Notes under the pieces: generated by a model
What the model was told of the DNA's origin: nothing
Seen by the model: only the letters and a program-made list of their open reading frames with translations
Database searches by the model: none
Position numbers and translations under genes: made by a program
NCBI GenBank assembly: GCA_041859875.1
Contig: JBFLFY010000024.1
Location: forward strand, 1-30,421
Direction: 5' to 3'
Source of the DNA: Thermocaproicibacter sp041859875
GTDB lineage: Bacteria > Bacillota > Clostridia > Oscillospirales > Acutalibacteraceae
Length of the DNA stretch: 30,421 nt
Shown here: piece after piece, positions 7,883 to 16,170 of the stretch
Layout of the letters: every line of letters starts with the position of its first letter
Numbering within the stretch: position 1 is the first letter of the stretch

Positions 7883-8074
7883 ATGTCCAGAAACAGTCAT
7901 ATTGTTCCGGAAGCCAGCGAAGCGCTGGAAAAATTCAAGATGGAAGCCGCTTCTGAAGTCGGCGTGAACCTGAAACAGGGTTACAACGGGGATCTTACTT
8001 CAAAACAGGCTGGATCTGTTGGCGGCCAGATGGTCAAGAACATGATTAAAAGCTACGAACAGAGCATGAAGTAA
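7883..8074 (+). CDS. Alpha/beta-type small acid-soluble spore protein
   Basis: Second 63-residue SASP, with EKFKMEAASEVGVNLKQGYN (protease-site region) and DLTSKQAGSVGGQMVK (second conserved block). The ATG at 7883 is preserved as start because AAAAGGAGTG lies 10 bases upstream; a GTG inside that ribosome site is not the start. It has its own copy of the shared upstream element and a strong terminator, so it is probably monocistronic. Differences from SASP 1 are concentrated at the N terminus and the last ten residues. Confidence 0.95.
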   Translation: MSRNSHIVPEASEALEKFKMEAASEVGVNLKQGYNGDLTSKQAGSVGGQMVKNMIKSYEQSMK

Positions 8075-8104
8075 AGTTCCGCTTTAACGGAAATTTCTAA
8101 ATAA

Positions 8105-8145
8105 AGAGCGCGCCTCATACCAAGCGGTATGAGGTGCGCTCTTTT
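8105..8145. terminator. Strong, possibly bidirectional terminator
   Basis: A 17 bp stem, AGAGCGCGCCTCATACC (8105-8121) with GGTATGAGGTGCGCTCT (8126-8142) and a 4-base loop, is followed by TTTT on the plus strand. It ends SASP gene 2. On the minus strand the tail is TTTATTT, so it may also stop the transporter operon that ends at 8177. Confidence 0.85.
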
Positions 8146-8176
8146 ATGTTAATGTATTTAGGAAGGCAAACTTATG

Positions 8177-9067
8177 TTAGCCCTTTACACTGCCGACGGT
8201 AATGCCGCCAACGATGTATTTCGAAAGGCAGAAGTAAATGATTACAACCGGAAGAATAGCTACAAGAATCATCATATAAACTTTGCCCATGTCAAACTTC
8301 AGGAAGTCGGCACTGCGCAGCTGCATAATCAGGATTGGAAGAGTCTTTTTATTTGCCGAGTTCAGCAGCAGAGCAGGAACGAAGAAGTTATTCCAAGCGC
8401 CAACAAATGTGAAGATTGCCTGTACGGCAAGCGCTGGCCTCATAATTGGAAGAATGATTGAGTTAAAAGTACGGAATTCGCTGCAGCCGTCAATCCGGGC
8501 TGCTTCCACAATCTCAAGCGGCAGGTTACTGTCCATATATTGCTTCATGAAGAAAACAACAACTGGGGAAGCAACAGCAGGCAGAAACAGCGGAATCAGT
8601 GAATCCATCAGGTGCATATCGCTCATTTGGTTTACAAAACCGACGGCTGAGATCTGAGTCGGCATTGTCATAATCAAAAGGATCAAGGTAAAGGCAACAT
8701 TGCGAAGCTTAAAGTTGTAGGCAAAAATGCCATAAGCAGTAAGTGTTGAGAAGTAAACCGCAAGCAAGGCCGTCAAGACGGAAACAATCAGACTGTTGAT
8801 TGTGCCGCTCACAACAGGGATGTTTGCGTCATTCATCAAGCTATTCCAGTTGATAGCGAAAGAGCCGCCAGGCAGGAATGAGAAGCCTTGCTGAATTTGA
8901 AAGTTGTTGCGCGATGAGTTAATAATCAGCATATAAAAGAAAAAGAGGCACAGGAAGCACAGAATGGCAAGGACTATGTAGCAGCCTGTTCTTGCAAGAT
9001 TCAATTTGCGCATATAATTTTTGTCAATCTTTTCATGACTTACGGCGACGGAAGGTGATTTTGTCAT
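8177..9067 (-). CDS. Carbohydrate ABC transporter permease, MalG/LacG type
   Basis: A 296-residue inner-membrane permease with about six transmembrane segments, the first at ~31-51 (YIVLAILCFLCLFFFYMLII). The EAA loop that contacts the ATPase reads EAARIDGCSEFRTFNSIILP. It forms the second half of a CUT1-family sugar importer with the permease just upstream: the TAA stop of that gene is directly followed by this ATG (TAAATG), and GGGGG provides the ribosome site. No ATP-binding subunit gene is present here, so a shared MsmK-like ATPase elsewhere is expected. The sugar is probably cellobiose or a cellodextrin, inferred from the divergent cellobiose phosphorylase. Confidence 0.93.
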   Translation of the reverse strand: MTKSPSVAVSHEKIDKNYMRKLNLARTGCYIVLAILCFLCLFFFYMLIINSSRNNFQIQQGFSFLPGGSFAINWNSLMNDANIPVVSGTINSLIVSVLTALLAVYFSTLTAYGIFAYNFKLRNVAFTLILLIMTMPTQISAVGFVNQMSDMHLMDSLIPLFLPAVASPVVVFFMKQYMDSNLPLEIVEAARIDGCSEFRTFNSIILPIMRPALAVQAIFTFVGAWNNFFVPALLLNSANKKTLPILIMQLRSADFLKFDMGKVYMMILVAILPVVIIYFCLSKYIVGGITVGSVKG

Positions 9068-10027
9068 TTAAGCGCGCCCCCTTTTCCGGGATTTTTCTTT
9101 TGTATTATCGTTATCGGTCATAGTATGGTAAACAAGCAGGCACAAAACAGCGCACAGAATAAACAAAAGCGTTGAAATAGCACCGGCCATGCCATAGTTC
9201 TTGCTGTACATATGGTTGTTCAGGAACATAATCATTGTGGTAGCACAGTTGTCCGGCGAACCTTCTCCGTTTGTAAGAATCTGAGGAACATCGAACATCT
9301 GCAGGCCGCCAATCAGGGAAGTAATAATTACGTAAGCCATAAGAGGCTTGATAAGCGGAATGGTAATTTTCCAAAACATCTGGTTAGAAGAAGCGCCGTC
9401 GATTTCGGCCGCTTCATACAGGCAAGGATCAATTCCCATAATAGCCGCCATAAGAAGTATGGTGGTGTTGCCAAACCACATTAGGAAGTTCATGAAAGCA
9501 ACAAGTCCCCGTGTCCCGGAAACCATGGCCAGGAAGCGAACTGGTTGGTGAATGACACCCATGGAAAACAGAGTCGCATTTACAGGACCGTTGTCTGAAA
9601 AAAGAGCAAAAAACAGCATGGCAAATGCAGAAGCCATGATTAGGTTTGGCATATAAATTACGGTTTTAAAAAACCGAAGCCCATGCAGATGGAGGCGCAT
9701 ATTCGTAAACCAGGCTGCCAAAAGCAGAGAAATGATAATCTGCGGTACAAAGCCAACAACCCAGATTAGCAGGGTGTTGCCCATGTAATTGAAGGTATCG
9801 GGCTTCGTAAGCAGCGCAGCGTAGTTACCGAAACCGGTAAAGACTGGCCCAACAATTTTCAGCCCGGAACGGAAGTACTTAAAAAAGCTGTAATAAATTG
9901 TGGAAATCAATGGCAAAAACTGAAAGATGAAAAAGATGATGAAGAAAGGCAGGATGAAAAGGTAACCCCACTTGGAATAGCTGACGCCCTTCTTTACTTT
10001 GCGTGTCACTTCGGTTTGATTTTTCAA
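9068..10027 (-). CDS. Carbohydrate ABC transporter permease, MalF/LacF type
   Basis: A 319-residue permease with six predicted transmembrane segments, beginning with WGYLFILPFFIIFFIFQFLP at ~20-40, and the EAA loop EAAEIDGASSNQMFWKITIP near residue 215. The last ~20 residues are strongly charged (KEKSRKRGRA). The start is TTG at 10027, preceded by AGAGGGG at 6 bases; no ATG serves better before the first membrane segment. A hairpin terminator/attenuator separates it from the binding-protein gene, and its stop abuts the next permease. It belongs to the same CUT1 sugar importer. Confidence 0.92.
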   Translation of the reverse strand: MKNQTEVTRKVKKGVSYSKWGYLFILPFFIIFFIFQFLPLISTIYYSFFKYFRSGLKIVGPVFTGFGNYAALLTKPDTFNYMGNTLLIWVVGFVPQIIISLLLAAWFTNMRLHLHGLRFFKTVIYMPNLIMASAFAMLFFALFSDNGPVNATLFSMGVIHQPVRFLAMVSGTRGLVAFMNFLMWFGNTTILLMAAIMGIDPCLYEAAEIDGASSNQMFWKITIPLIKPLMAYVIITSLIGGLQMFDVPQILTNGEGSPDNCATTMIMFLNNHMYSKNYGMAGAISTLLFILCAVLCLLVYHTMTDNDNTKEKSRKRGRA

Positions 10028-10046
10028 ATTAAGCCCCTCTCTTCAA

Positions 10047-10100
10047 AAAAAGAATCGCACGGCCACGGTACGGGAAGGTTTCCCGACCCGCGGCCGTGCG
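10047..10100 (-). terminator. Intercistronic hairpin between binding protein and permeases
   Basis: CGCACGGCC (10056-10064) pairs with GGCCGTGCG (10092-10100), with an inner GGGAA/TTCCC stem, and the minus-strand transcript then runs into TTTTTTT (10045-10051). A partial terminator here would give more binding protein than permease, a common arrangement in sugar ABC operons. Confidence 0.8.
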
Positions 10101-10117
10101 GTTATGCTAAAGCCGTG

Positions 10118-11551
10118 TTAAGAAGGCCACTTAACATCGGTCAGTTCCGGATACTTTGTCTTAATGGCTTTTGTGAAGTTTTCTTTTGCCTTGTCAAGTG
10201 TAACAGTTCCATTGAAATAGTCGTGGAACGCAGTCTGAAAAGCTTCGTTGCAGCCCTGGTCATAAGGGCCTGCTTTGCTCATATCGATCTTCGGAGCAAC
10301 TTCTGCAAAGAGCTTAATGTGGTTCTGGCCGCCGAGAAACGCGGACTTGAAGTCGCTGTTTGCGATTTCTTCCATAGCACCCTTGTTGTTGGTGTAATCC
10401 TGAGTATCAGTTGTAATTTTCTTCATGATGGTCGGGTCGCAGGTAAGAGATTTCATAACTTTCTTAACAGTGCCAGGATTGTCGGTGCCTTTGCAGCCGC
10501 AAATCCATGTGCCGCCCCAGTAATAGCTCTGCGGGCCTTGGCATACTGCCCAGTCGCCGAAGATACCATTGCCTTTTTCCTCTTTGCCGCCTTCTTTTAC
10601 AGGCTTTGCAAGAGAGTTGCCTTCCAGCGTGAAGTTAATGCCCCATGTGGAATAGAAGAAACCAAAAACTTTGCTCTTTGGGCTCTGGTCGGCAGTCCAT
10701 TTGTCGTCCCAAAGAATGGTCTTGTTGTTATAGCCTTTATCGGTGTAGTCTTTGGTCTGCTTTACCCAGTTCATGATGTTAGGGTCAACGGTAACAGTAG
10801 TATCGGTTACCCATGGAGCAGCCACATTGTTCGAGAATACACGGTAGCTGTCATCATAGCCAGAAAGCATCTTGTAGCCTTTTGCATTTACTTTCTGAGC
10901 GGCATCATTGAATTTATCCCAAGTAGAAAGAGAATCCTGTACCTTATTCGGGTCATCAGTTCCAAGAACGGACTTGGCAATAGAACGGCGGTAAGCGAAG
11001 AGGCCTGGGGTTGCCTGCCATGTTACGCCTTTTAGAGCTTTGTCTTTGCTTGTTACAATATCCTGTGTGTATTTGTATTGGCTACCGAGGTCGCTGTCTG
11101 TAAGACCAAGGTCTTTCTTAACATCCAAGGTGTAGTCGCTGTTTACATACTTCAGAGCGTAGTCAGCTTCCACAAGGAAAATGTCGATCTTATCATCGGC
11201 TGCAGCGGAGCTTTGTTTTTCCAGAGCAGCATCCAACTTATTCTGGTAGTTGTTGTTCTGGTTAGGGTTAATCGTCCACTTTACGAGGGTTCCGTCTTTC
11301 AAGGTGGTTGTGGATTTGTCCTTTGCAACTTCCTTAACATCCGGGTAATACGCATTAAAGCGGCTTTGGAACTCATCGTTCCAACACCAGATGTTCAGTA
11401 CTTTGCCTTCCGGCGCGGCGGAAGAAGAAGTCTGTGAAGCTGTGCTGTTCGCTTTGCTTGAAGCGGTTGTGCCGTTATTGCAGCCGACCATGGAAGAGGC
11501 CAGAATTGCTGCAGTAGCTAACAGAGCCACTACGGACTTACTTTTTTTCAT
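10118..11551 (-). CDS. Sugar ABC transporter substrate-binding lipoprotein
   Basis: The extracellular binding component of the importer. The 477-residue product starts MKKSKSVVALLATAAILASS and has a lipobox ending at C24 (MVGC), followed by a Ser/Thr/Ala-rich linker and a family 1 solute-binding domain that opens with GKVLNIWCWNDEFQSRF. AAGGAGG lies 8 bases before the ATG at 11551; an upstream in-frame start would hide the signal peptide. Aromatic residues are abundant (for example YYWGGTWICG), as expected for stacking on sugar rings. Cellobiose/cellodextrin specificity is inferred from the divergent phosphorylase, not from the protein itself. Confidence 0.93.
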   Translation of the reverse strand: MKKSKSVVALLATAAILASSMVGCNNGTTASSKANSTASQTSSSAAPEGKVLNIWCWNDEFQSRFNAYYPDVKEVAKDKSTTTLKDGTLVKWTINPNQNNNYQNKLDAALEKQSSAAADDKIDIFLVEADYALKYVNSDYTLDVKKDLGLTDSDLGSQYKYTQDIVTSKDKALKGVTWQATPGLFAYRRSIAKSVLGTDDPNKVQDSLSTWDKFNDAAQKVNAKGYKMLSGYDDSYRVFSNNVAAPWVTDTTVTVDPNIMNWVKQTKDYTDKGYNNKTILWDDKWTADQSPKSKVFGFFYSTWGINFTLEGNSLAKPVKEGGKEEKGNGIFGDWAVCQGPQSYYWGGTWICGCKGTDNPGTVKKVMKSLTCDPTIMKKITTDTQDYTNNKGAMEEIANSDFKSAFLGGQNHIKLFAEVAPKIDMSKAGPYDQGCNEAFQTAFHDYFNGTVTLDKAKENFTKAIKTKYPELTDVKWPS

Positions 11552-11587
11552 ACAAAAATCCTCCTTATTGATATTGATATTTATTTT

Positions 11588-11616
11588 ACCGAATGGGCGG
11601 AATCCCATTCGTCGGT
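11588..11616. repeat. Inverted repeat in binding-protein leader
   Basis: ACCGAATGGG and CCCATTCGTCGGT form an imperfect inverted repeat (core GAATGGG 11591-11597 with CCCATTC 11604-11610), 37 bases upstream of the binding-protein start. It has no T tract in either direction, so it is not a typical terminator. It may be an RNA leader stem or a protein site. It does not match the LacI-type operators at 12701, 12872 and 13104. Confidence 0.5.
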
Positions 11617-11648
11617 ACGCAATGGAAAAGGACTCAGGCGCCAGCGCT

Positions 11649-12665
11649 TCATTTTATCCGCGCTACGGAATTGCCCGGTATCAGGGAACCCTTTATTGTG
11701 AGGTTCTGCACCAGAGTCGTCATTGGACTTTCAATCTGCTCAATCAGACGACGTGCGGCTTCATGGCCCATGCGGTCGGTGTCCTGCTTTAAGGTTGTCA
11801 GGCGCGGCCGAAGCATTTGGGAAAGGGAAATGCCATCGTACCCTGCAATGGAAATGTCTTCTGGAATGCGAAAACCTGCGGATTCAATAGCTTCAATACC
11901 GCCGAGTGCGGCATAATCGTCCGGCATAATAATGCAGGTCGGGCGGTTCGGAAGATTTATAAGCTGCTGCACACTTTTTTTAGTGGCTTGAATGTCGTGG
12001 TAGGCAGAAAGTACCAGATATTCCGGGGGAACTTTCAAACCCACGTCGCGCATTTCACGGCAGAAACTTGTAACACGCTGTTCCGTTACAGCTGATTTTT
12101 TTCCATGTACATAAGCAATTTTCCGGTGGCCCATTCCGTATATGTATTTTACAAGGTCGCCCATACCTTCTACGTTAGCGGAATTAATACTGATATGGTT
12201 GTCAAACACATGATCGATTGTGACAACGGGAAGACCGCTGTTAATAAGATCAAGCACTTCCTGCTGCTGAAAATCAACGCAGGCAATGCAGACACCGTCA
12301 AAATTACGGTACTTGCAATGCTCCAGATAAGACATCTGCCGCCCATTTATGTTTAGGTTATGGCTAATAAATGTAATGTCATACGAATGAAGCTCCGCTT
12401 CCACTTTGAACGCATCAAGCACCGACGCGAAATATTCTTGCTTCAGGCCGCTTTGGGCTTCATCGGTAAACAAAACGCCGAGGTTATGTGTGCGGTTTGT
12501 TTTCAGTGCCCGCGCCATGGAATTCGGCAGATAGCCACATTCTTCGGCAGCCTTCATCACTTTTTTCTTGGTTTCATGGCTGACATCGGTGTAGCCGTTC
12601 AGTGCTTTGCTTACTGTAGAAACAGAAAACCCGCACATCGCTGCTATGTCTTTTATATTTGCCAT
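11649..12665 (-). CDS. LacI-family transcriptional regulator
   Basis: A 338-residue repressor-type regulator. Residues 1-60 form the LacI helix-turn-helix (IKDIAAMCGFSVSTVSKALN) plus the hinge helix (NSMARALKT); residues ~62-330 are the periplasmic-binding-protein-like sugar domain (LGVLFTDEAQ, PVVTIDHVFD, ISIAGYDGISLSQMLRP). The ATG at 12665 is chosen because GGAGGAG lies 6 bases upstream and gives the canonical short N terminus. It is the first gene of the transporter operon and faces the cellobiose phosphorylase. An operator-like site directly downstream of its own -10 suggests autoregulation. A cello-oligosaccharide inducer is inferred from context. Confidence 0.93.
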   Translation of the reverse strand: MANIKDIAAMCGFSVSTVSKALNGYTDVSHETKKKVMKAAEECGYLPNSMARALKTNRTHNLGVLFTDEAQSGLKQEYFASVLDAFKVEAELHSYDITFISHNLNINGRQMSYLEHCKYRNFDGVCIACVDFQQQEVLDLINSGLPVVTIDHVFDNHISINSANVEGMGDLVKYIYGMGHRKIAYVHGKKSAVTEQRVTSFCREMRDVGLKVPPEYLVLSAYHDIQATKKSVQQLINLPNRPTCIIMPDDYAALGGIEAIESAGFRIPEDISIAGYDGISLSQMLRPRLTTLKQDTDRMGHEAARRLIEQIESPMTTLVQNLTIKGSLIPGNSVARIK

Positions 12666-12700
12666 GTTAAGCTCCTCCAAAACATCTTTGCGAAACACCC

Positions 12701-12714
12701 TAAATCGTTTTCGC
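12701..12714. promoter_or_regulatory. LacI-type operator A
   Basis: On the minus strand this reads GCGAAAACGATTTA, sharing the core GAAAACGATTT with operator C at 13104-13121. It lies 7 bases downstream of the regulator's TATAAT, over the expected transcription start, which suits repression of the lacI-transporter operon. It also resembles a catabolite (cre) site, so CcpA binding is an alternative. Confidence 0.65.
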
Positions 12715-12720
12715 ACCATC

Positions 12721-12749
12721 ATTATAATACGTTATTCACAGAAATGCAA
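12721..12749 (-). promoter_or_regulatory. Promoter of LacI-type regulator operon
   Basis: On the minus strand TTGCAT (12744-12749) and a perfect TATAAT (12721-12726) are 17 bases apart. Operator A covers the start site. Confidence 0.7.
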
Positions 12750-12871
12750 GAGATAATTCAAATAATATTAGGATTAATTTCACAAAACGATGTGTTTAAC
12801 CAAATAAAATTCCTGAAAAAGCGGGAAGCAGTGCGAAATGCCGAAGATAATAGTCCTTATAAAAAAATATA

Positions 12872-12889
12872 GCGAAAACATTTTCGTAA
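12872..12889. promoter_or_regulatory. LacI-type operator B
   Basis: CGAAAACATTTTCG is a perfect 6+6 palindrome around CA, extended to GCGAAAACATTTTCGTAA. It lies about 170 bases from operator A and 230 bases from operator C in an otherwise AT-rich gap with no clear promoter of its own, so it may serve looping or cooperative binding. Confidence 0.6.
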
Positions 12890-13066
12890 AATTTTTAACG
12901 GCCCTTGCAAAATCGAAAAGCCTATAAAATTTGTGAAAATAGACTGCTAAAGAGGGAAATAGCCATACAGCAAAATGAAATTGGAATAATTTGTTTAATA
13001 ATATATAATTAATAAATAAATAATACAGCAATAAGCTGTGAAATGTAACAAACCTTAAAAATAGAC

Positions 13067-13095
13067 TTGATTTTAATGGAAAATCATTTTACACT
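13067..13095 (+). promoter_or_regulatory. Promoter of cellobiose phosphorylase gene
   Basis: TTGATT (13067-13072), 17 bases, TACACT (13090-13095). The predicted start near 13102 falls at the left edge of operator C. Confidence 0.6.
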
Positions 13096-13103
13096 GAAGA
13101 ATA

Positions 13104-13121
13104 GTGAAAACGATTTCGTAA
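13104..13121. promoter_or_regulatory. LacI-type operator C
   Basis: GTGAAAACGATTTCGTAA, with the same GAAAACGATTT core as operator A in reversed orientation and the GAAA/TTTC symmetry of LacI-family sites. It covers roughly +2 to +20 of the phosphorylase promoter, a classic roadblock/repression position. Confidence 0.65.
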
Positions 13122-13156
13122 AGAACTACATAAAATATGCCAACGGAGGGAATTGT

Positions 13157-15592
13157 ATGAAATTCGGGCATTTCGACGATAAACGGAAAGAGTATGTTAT
13201 AGAGAGACCGGACACCCCCTATCCCTGGATTAATTACCTTGGCTGCGAAAATTTCTTTGGGCTGATTTCGAACACTTCCGGCGGTTATTGCTTTTACCGC
13301 GATGCGCGCCTGCTGCGTCTGACGCGCTACCGCTATAATAATGTACCGACGGATGCCGGCGGGCGTTATTTTTATCTTTCAGATGGTGGAACAGTGTGGA
13401 ACCCGGGCTGGGCACCGACGAAGACTGCACTGGATTCATACCGCTGCCGCCATGGCCTCGGCTACACAGTATTGGAATCTGAAAAGAATGGCCTTTCCGC
13501 ACAGCAGACCTCTTTTGTGCCAATCGGTGCGAACTGTGAAGTTCATCGGCTGGTGCTGAAAAACAATACAGACAATGCGAAGAAAATCAAGCTGTTCTCA
13601 TTTGTAGAGTTCTGCCTCTGGAATGCTTACGATGATATGACCAACTTTCAGCGTAACTACAGCACGGGGGAAGTAGAAGTCTGCGGCAGTACAATTTATC
13701 ATAAGACAGAGTACCGCGAGCGCCGGAACCATTATGCCGTTTTCAGTGTAAATGTACCGGTCAGCGGATTTGATACCGACCGCGAATCTTTCCTTGGCCT
13801 TTACAACGGGTTTGACCATCCGGATGCCGTGTTTGAAGGCAAAGCGCGAAACTCGGTCGCAAGCGGCTGGGCGCCGATTGGTTCGCACTTTATTGAAGCG
13901 GAGCTGCAGCCGGGCGAAGAAAAAAGTTATATTTTTGTGCTGGGCTACTGCGAAAATCCGGAAGACGAAAAGTGGGAAGCCCCGGATGTGATTAATAAGG
14001 CGCCTGCCAAAAAGCTGCTGGCACGTTTTCAGACCGACGAGCAGGTAGACGCAGCACTGGCAGAATTAAAGGAGCACTGGAAAAAGCTGCTTTCCACCTT
14101 CCAGCTTTCCTGCGGGGATGACAGGCTGAACCGTATGGTCAACATCTGGAACCAGTACCAGTGCATGGTCACATTTAATATGTCGCGCTCCGCTTCTTAT
14201 TTTGAGTCCGGCATCGGCCGTGGCATGGGATTCCGCGATTCTACGCAGGATTTGCTGGGATTTGTGCATCTGATTCCCACCCGTGCGCGGGAACGTATCC
14301 TTGACATTGCGTCTACGCAGATGGAAGACGGCAGTGCCTACCACCAGTACCAGCCGTTAACAAAGCGCGGGAACCTTGAAGTTGGAAGCGGATTCAACGA
14401 CGACCCGCTCTGGCTGATTTTTGGCGTGAATGCATATTTGAAGGAAACCGGCGACTGGTCTATCCTAAAAGAAAAGGTGCCGTTTGACAATAAAGAAGGA
14501 AGCGCAGCGCCTCTTCTGGAGCACCTGAAACGTTCGTTCGGCCATGTGGTGAATCATCTTGGCCCGCACGGACTGCCGCTTATCGGCCGTGCCGACTGGA
14601 ATGACTGCTTAAACCTGAACTGCTACTCCAAAACACCGGGCGAGTCTTTCCAGACTTGCTCCAATTTTGAAAGCGGAATTGCAGAGTCTGTCTTCATTGC
14701 AGGGATGTTCGTTTTCATTGGCCCTGCCTATGCGGAAATATGCCGCAGGATGGGCGACTCGGCAGAAGCTCAGCACGCTGCAGCTGAAACCAAGAAAATG
14801 ACGGAAGCTGTGCTGAAATCCGGCTGGGATGGCGAATGGTTCCTGCGCGCGTATGATGCACACGGTGAAAAAGTTGGTTCCAATGAGTGCGACGAGGGGA
14901 AAATCTTTATTGAGCCACAGGGCTTCTGCGTTATGGCCGGTATCGGCGTAAAAGAAGGCAAAGCCGCAAAGGCTCTTGACTCTGTACATAAATTAATGGA
15001 CACTAAGTACGGGATTGTATTAAACTGGCCGTCCTATACTACTTATCGCCTGAACCTTGGCGAAATTTCTTCTTACCCGCCGGGGTACAAGGAAAACGGC
15101 GGAATCTTCTGCCACAACAACCCTTGGATTTCCATTGCGGAAACGGTTCTCGGCCATGGTGACCGTGCGTTTGAGGTTTACCGCAAGACTTGCCCGGCCT
15201 ACCTGGAAGAAATCAGCGAGATTCACCGCACAGAGCCTTATGTCTATTCACAGATGATTGCAGGCCGCGATGCCGTGCATTTCGGCGAAGCAAAAAACTC
15301 CTGGCTGACCGGAACGGCTGCCTGGACTTTTTATGATGTTTCGCAGTACATCCTCGGGATCCGCCCACAGTTCGACGGCCTGGAGATTGATCCGTGCATT
15401 CCGTCGGCGATGAAGAGTTTCTCCGTGAAGCGAAGATTCCGCGGCGCCGATTACCAAATTGAAGTTGACAACAGTGCAGGGGTGCAAAAGGGTATCAAGT
15501 CCATGACGATTGATGGAAAGGCAGTTCAAGGAAATATTCTGCCTGTTTGTTCCGACGGGAAGCAGCATCTTGTAAAAGCAGTCATGGGCTGA
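13157..15592 (+). CDS. cbpA: Cellobiose phosphorylase (GH94)
   Basis: Cytoplasmic enzyme that cleaves cellobiose with phosphate to glucose 1-phosphate and glucose, saving one ATP. The 811-residue protein is very close to the family throughout: N-terminal MKFGHFDDKRKEYVIERPDT, then YPWINYLG, NQYQCMVTFNMSRSASYFES and GIGRGMGFRDSTQDLLGFVH; the catalytic region GRADWNDCLNLN, whose aspartates D480/D483 include the general acid; and the phosphate-site region with CHNNPW and KNSWLTGTAAW. GGAGGG lies 7 bases before the ATG at 13157; the frame is open further upstream but that would cross the promoter and operator C. It is divergent from a sugar importer and regulator and followed by a strong terminator. 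Cellobiose rather than longer cellodextrins is favoured by its similarity to cellobiose phosphorylases. Confidence 0.96.
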   Translation: MKFGHFDDKRKEYVIERPDTPYPWINYLGCENFFGLISNTSGGYCFYRDARLLRLTRYRYNNVPTDAGGRYFYLSDGGTVWNPGWAPTKTALDSYRCRHGLGYTVLESEKNGLSAQQTSFVPIGANCEVHRLVLKNNTDNAKKIKLFSFVEFCLWNAYDDMTNFQRNYSTGEVEVCGSTIYHKTEYRERRNHYAVFSVNVPVSGFDTDRESFLGLYNGFDHPDAVFEGKARNSVASGWAPIGSHFIEAELQPGEEKSYIFVLGYCENPEDEKWEAPDVINKAPAKKLLARFQTDEQVDAALAELKEHWKKLLSTFQLSCGDDRLNRMVNIWNQYQCMVTFNMSRSASYFESGIGRGMGFRDSTQDLLGFVHLIPTRARERILDIASTQMEDGSAYHQYQPLTKRGNLEVGSGFNDDPLWLIFGVNAYLKETGDWSILKEKVPFDNKEGSAAPLLEHLKRSFGHVVNHLGPHGLPLIGRADWNDCLNLNCYSKTPGESFQTCSNFESGIAESVFIAGMFVFIGPAYAEICRRMGDSAEAQHAAAETKKMTEAVLKSGWDGEWFLRAYDAHGEKVGSNECDEGKIFIEPQGFCVMAGIGVKEGKAAKALDSVHKLMDTKYGIVLNWPSYTTYRLNLGEISSYPPGYKENGGIFCHNNPWISIAETVLGHGDRAFEVYRKTCPAYLEEISEIHRTEPYVYSQMIAGRDAVHFGEAKNSWLTGTAAWTFYDVSQYILGIRPQFDGLEIDPCIPSAMKSFSVKRRFRGADYQIEVDNSAGVQKGIKSMTIDGKAVQGNILPVCSDGKQHLVKAVMG

Positions 15593-15606
15593 CGCCTGTT
15601 ATACAG

Positions 15607-15652
15607 AAGGAACGGAGGAAACGCGGTGTTTCCTCCGCTCCTTTTGTTTTTT
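15607..15652 (+). terminator. Terminator after cellobiose phosphorylase
   Basis: A 16-position stem with one mismatch, AAGGAACGGAGGAAAC (15607-15622) pairing with GTTTCCTCCGCTCCTT (15628-15643), followed by TTGTTTTTTG. Confidence 0.9.
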
Positions 15653-15837
15653 GTAATTCTCAGGCCGTATTTCGGAGGGCACGGGAAAGATATTACGGCT
15701 ACACCCCAAAGAAAGGAAACCTTATTTTTCATGACTGCAAACCGCAATAATGGCAGTATGCAGTATAGAAGATTGGAGGAACTGCGCTGTGCAACAGTAC
15801 CTCTAAATTTTTAACTGCTTTTTAAGAGGCCTAGACA

Positions 15838-16092
15838 CTAAGCTGTGTCTGTGAAGCTCAAGAACTGCTGCAATTTCTTCATGCCGTTTTGTACCTCTGC
15901 ATAAGAATGAGTGAGATACCTATTACAGCCTGCGGCAACGGTCAGCAGTGCGGCATTTTGCTGCAAAATCTGTCTGGCACAGCCTGGGCTCGAAAATGCG
16001 CTGTCCTGCCCCAGCAAATGAGGAAAAATATGGGTAAAATAACAGATAAAATGTTGAATATGTGATTCTAATATGGTAATATAAAAGACAGA
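15838..16092 (-). pseudogene. Possible gene remnant in a 500-base gap
   Basis: The interval 15653-16170 has no supported gene. On the minus strand one frame stays open for ~84 codons from 16092 to a TAG at 15838, and its second half (for example QILQQNAALLTVAAGCNRYL, then SYAEVQNGMKKLQQFLSFTD) looks protein-like. It has no usable ATG except a late methionine, no ribosome site, and its upstream part overlaps the promoter of the next plus-strand gene. I read it as a decayed 3' fragment of an unrecognised gene, or chance. The remaining gap (15653-15837) shows nothing. Confidence 0.25.
16054..16082 (+). promoter_or_regulatory. Promoter before small secreted protein gene
   Basis: TTGAAT (16054-16059), 17 bases, TAATAT (16077-16082). 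The -10 context ATATGGTAAT...CAGA recurs before the next gene (ATATGGTAAAATACAGA at 16455-16471), so the duplication of these genes probably included the promoter. Confidence 0.5.
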
Positions 16093-16170
16093 TTATTTTT
16101 AATCAGTTAAATTATGGAAAGATAGTTTGCTTTGCTGAAGAAGGACTTCCCGAATGTTTGGAGGGTAAAA

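Noticed and set aside
10016..11035. 339-residue plus-strand frame opposite the binding-protein gene
   Set aside because: It is antisense to a clear lipoprotein gene, has no ribosome site and no family-like sequence.
13067..15592. Longer 841-residue cellobiose phosphorylase
   Set aside because: The extension would start inside the -35 box and run through operator C; GGAGGG places the start at 13157.
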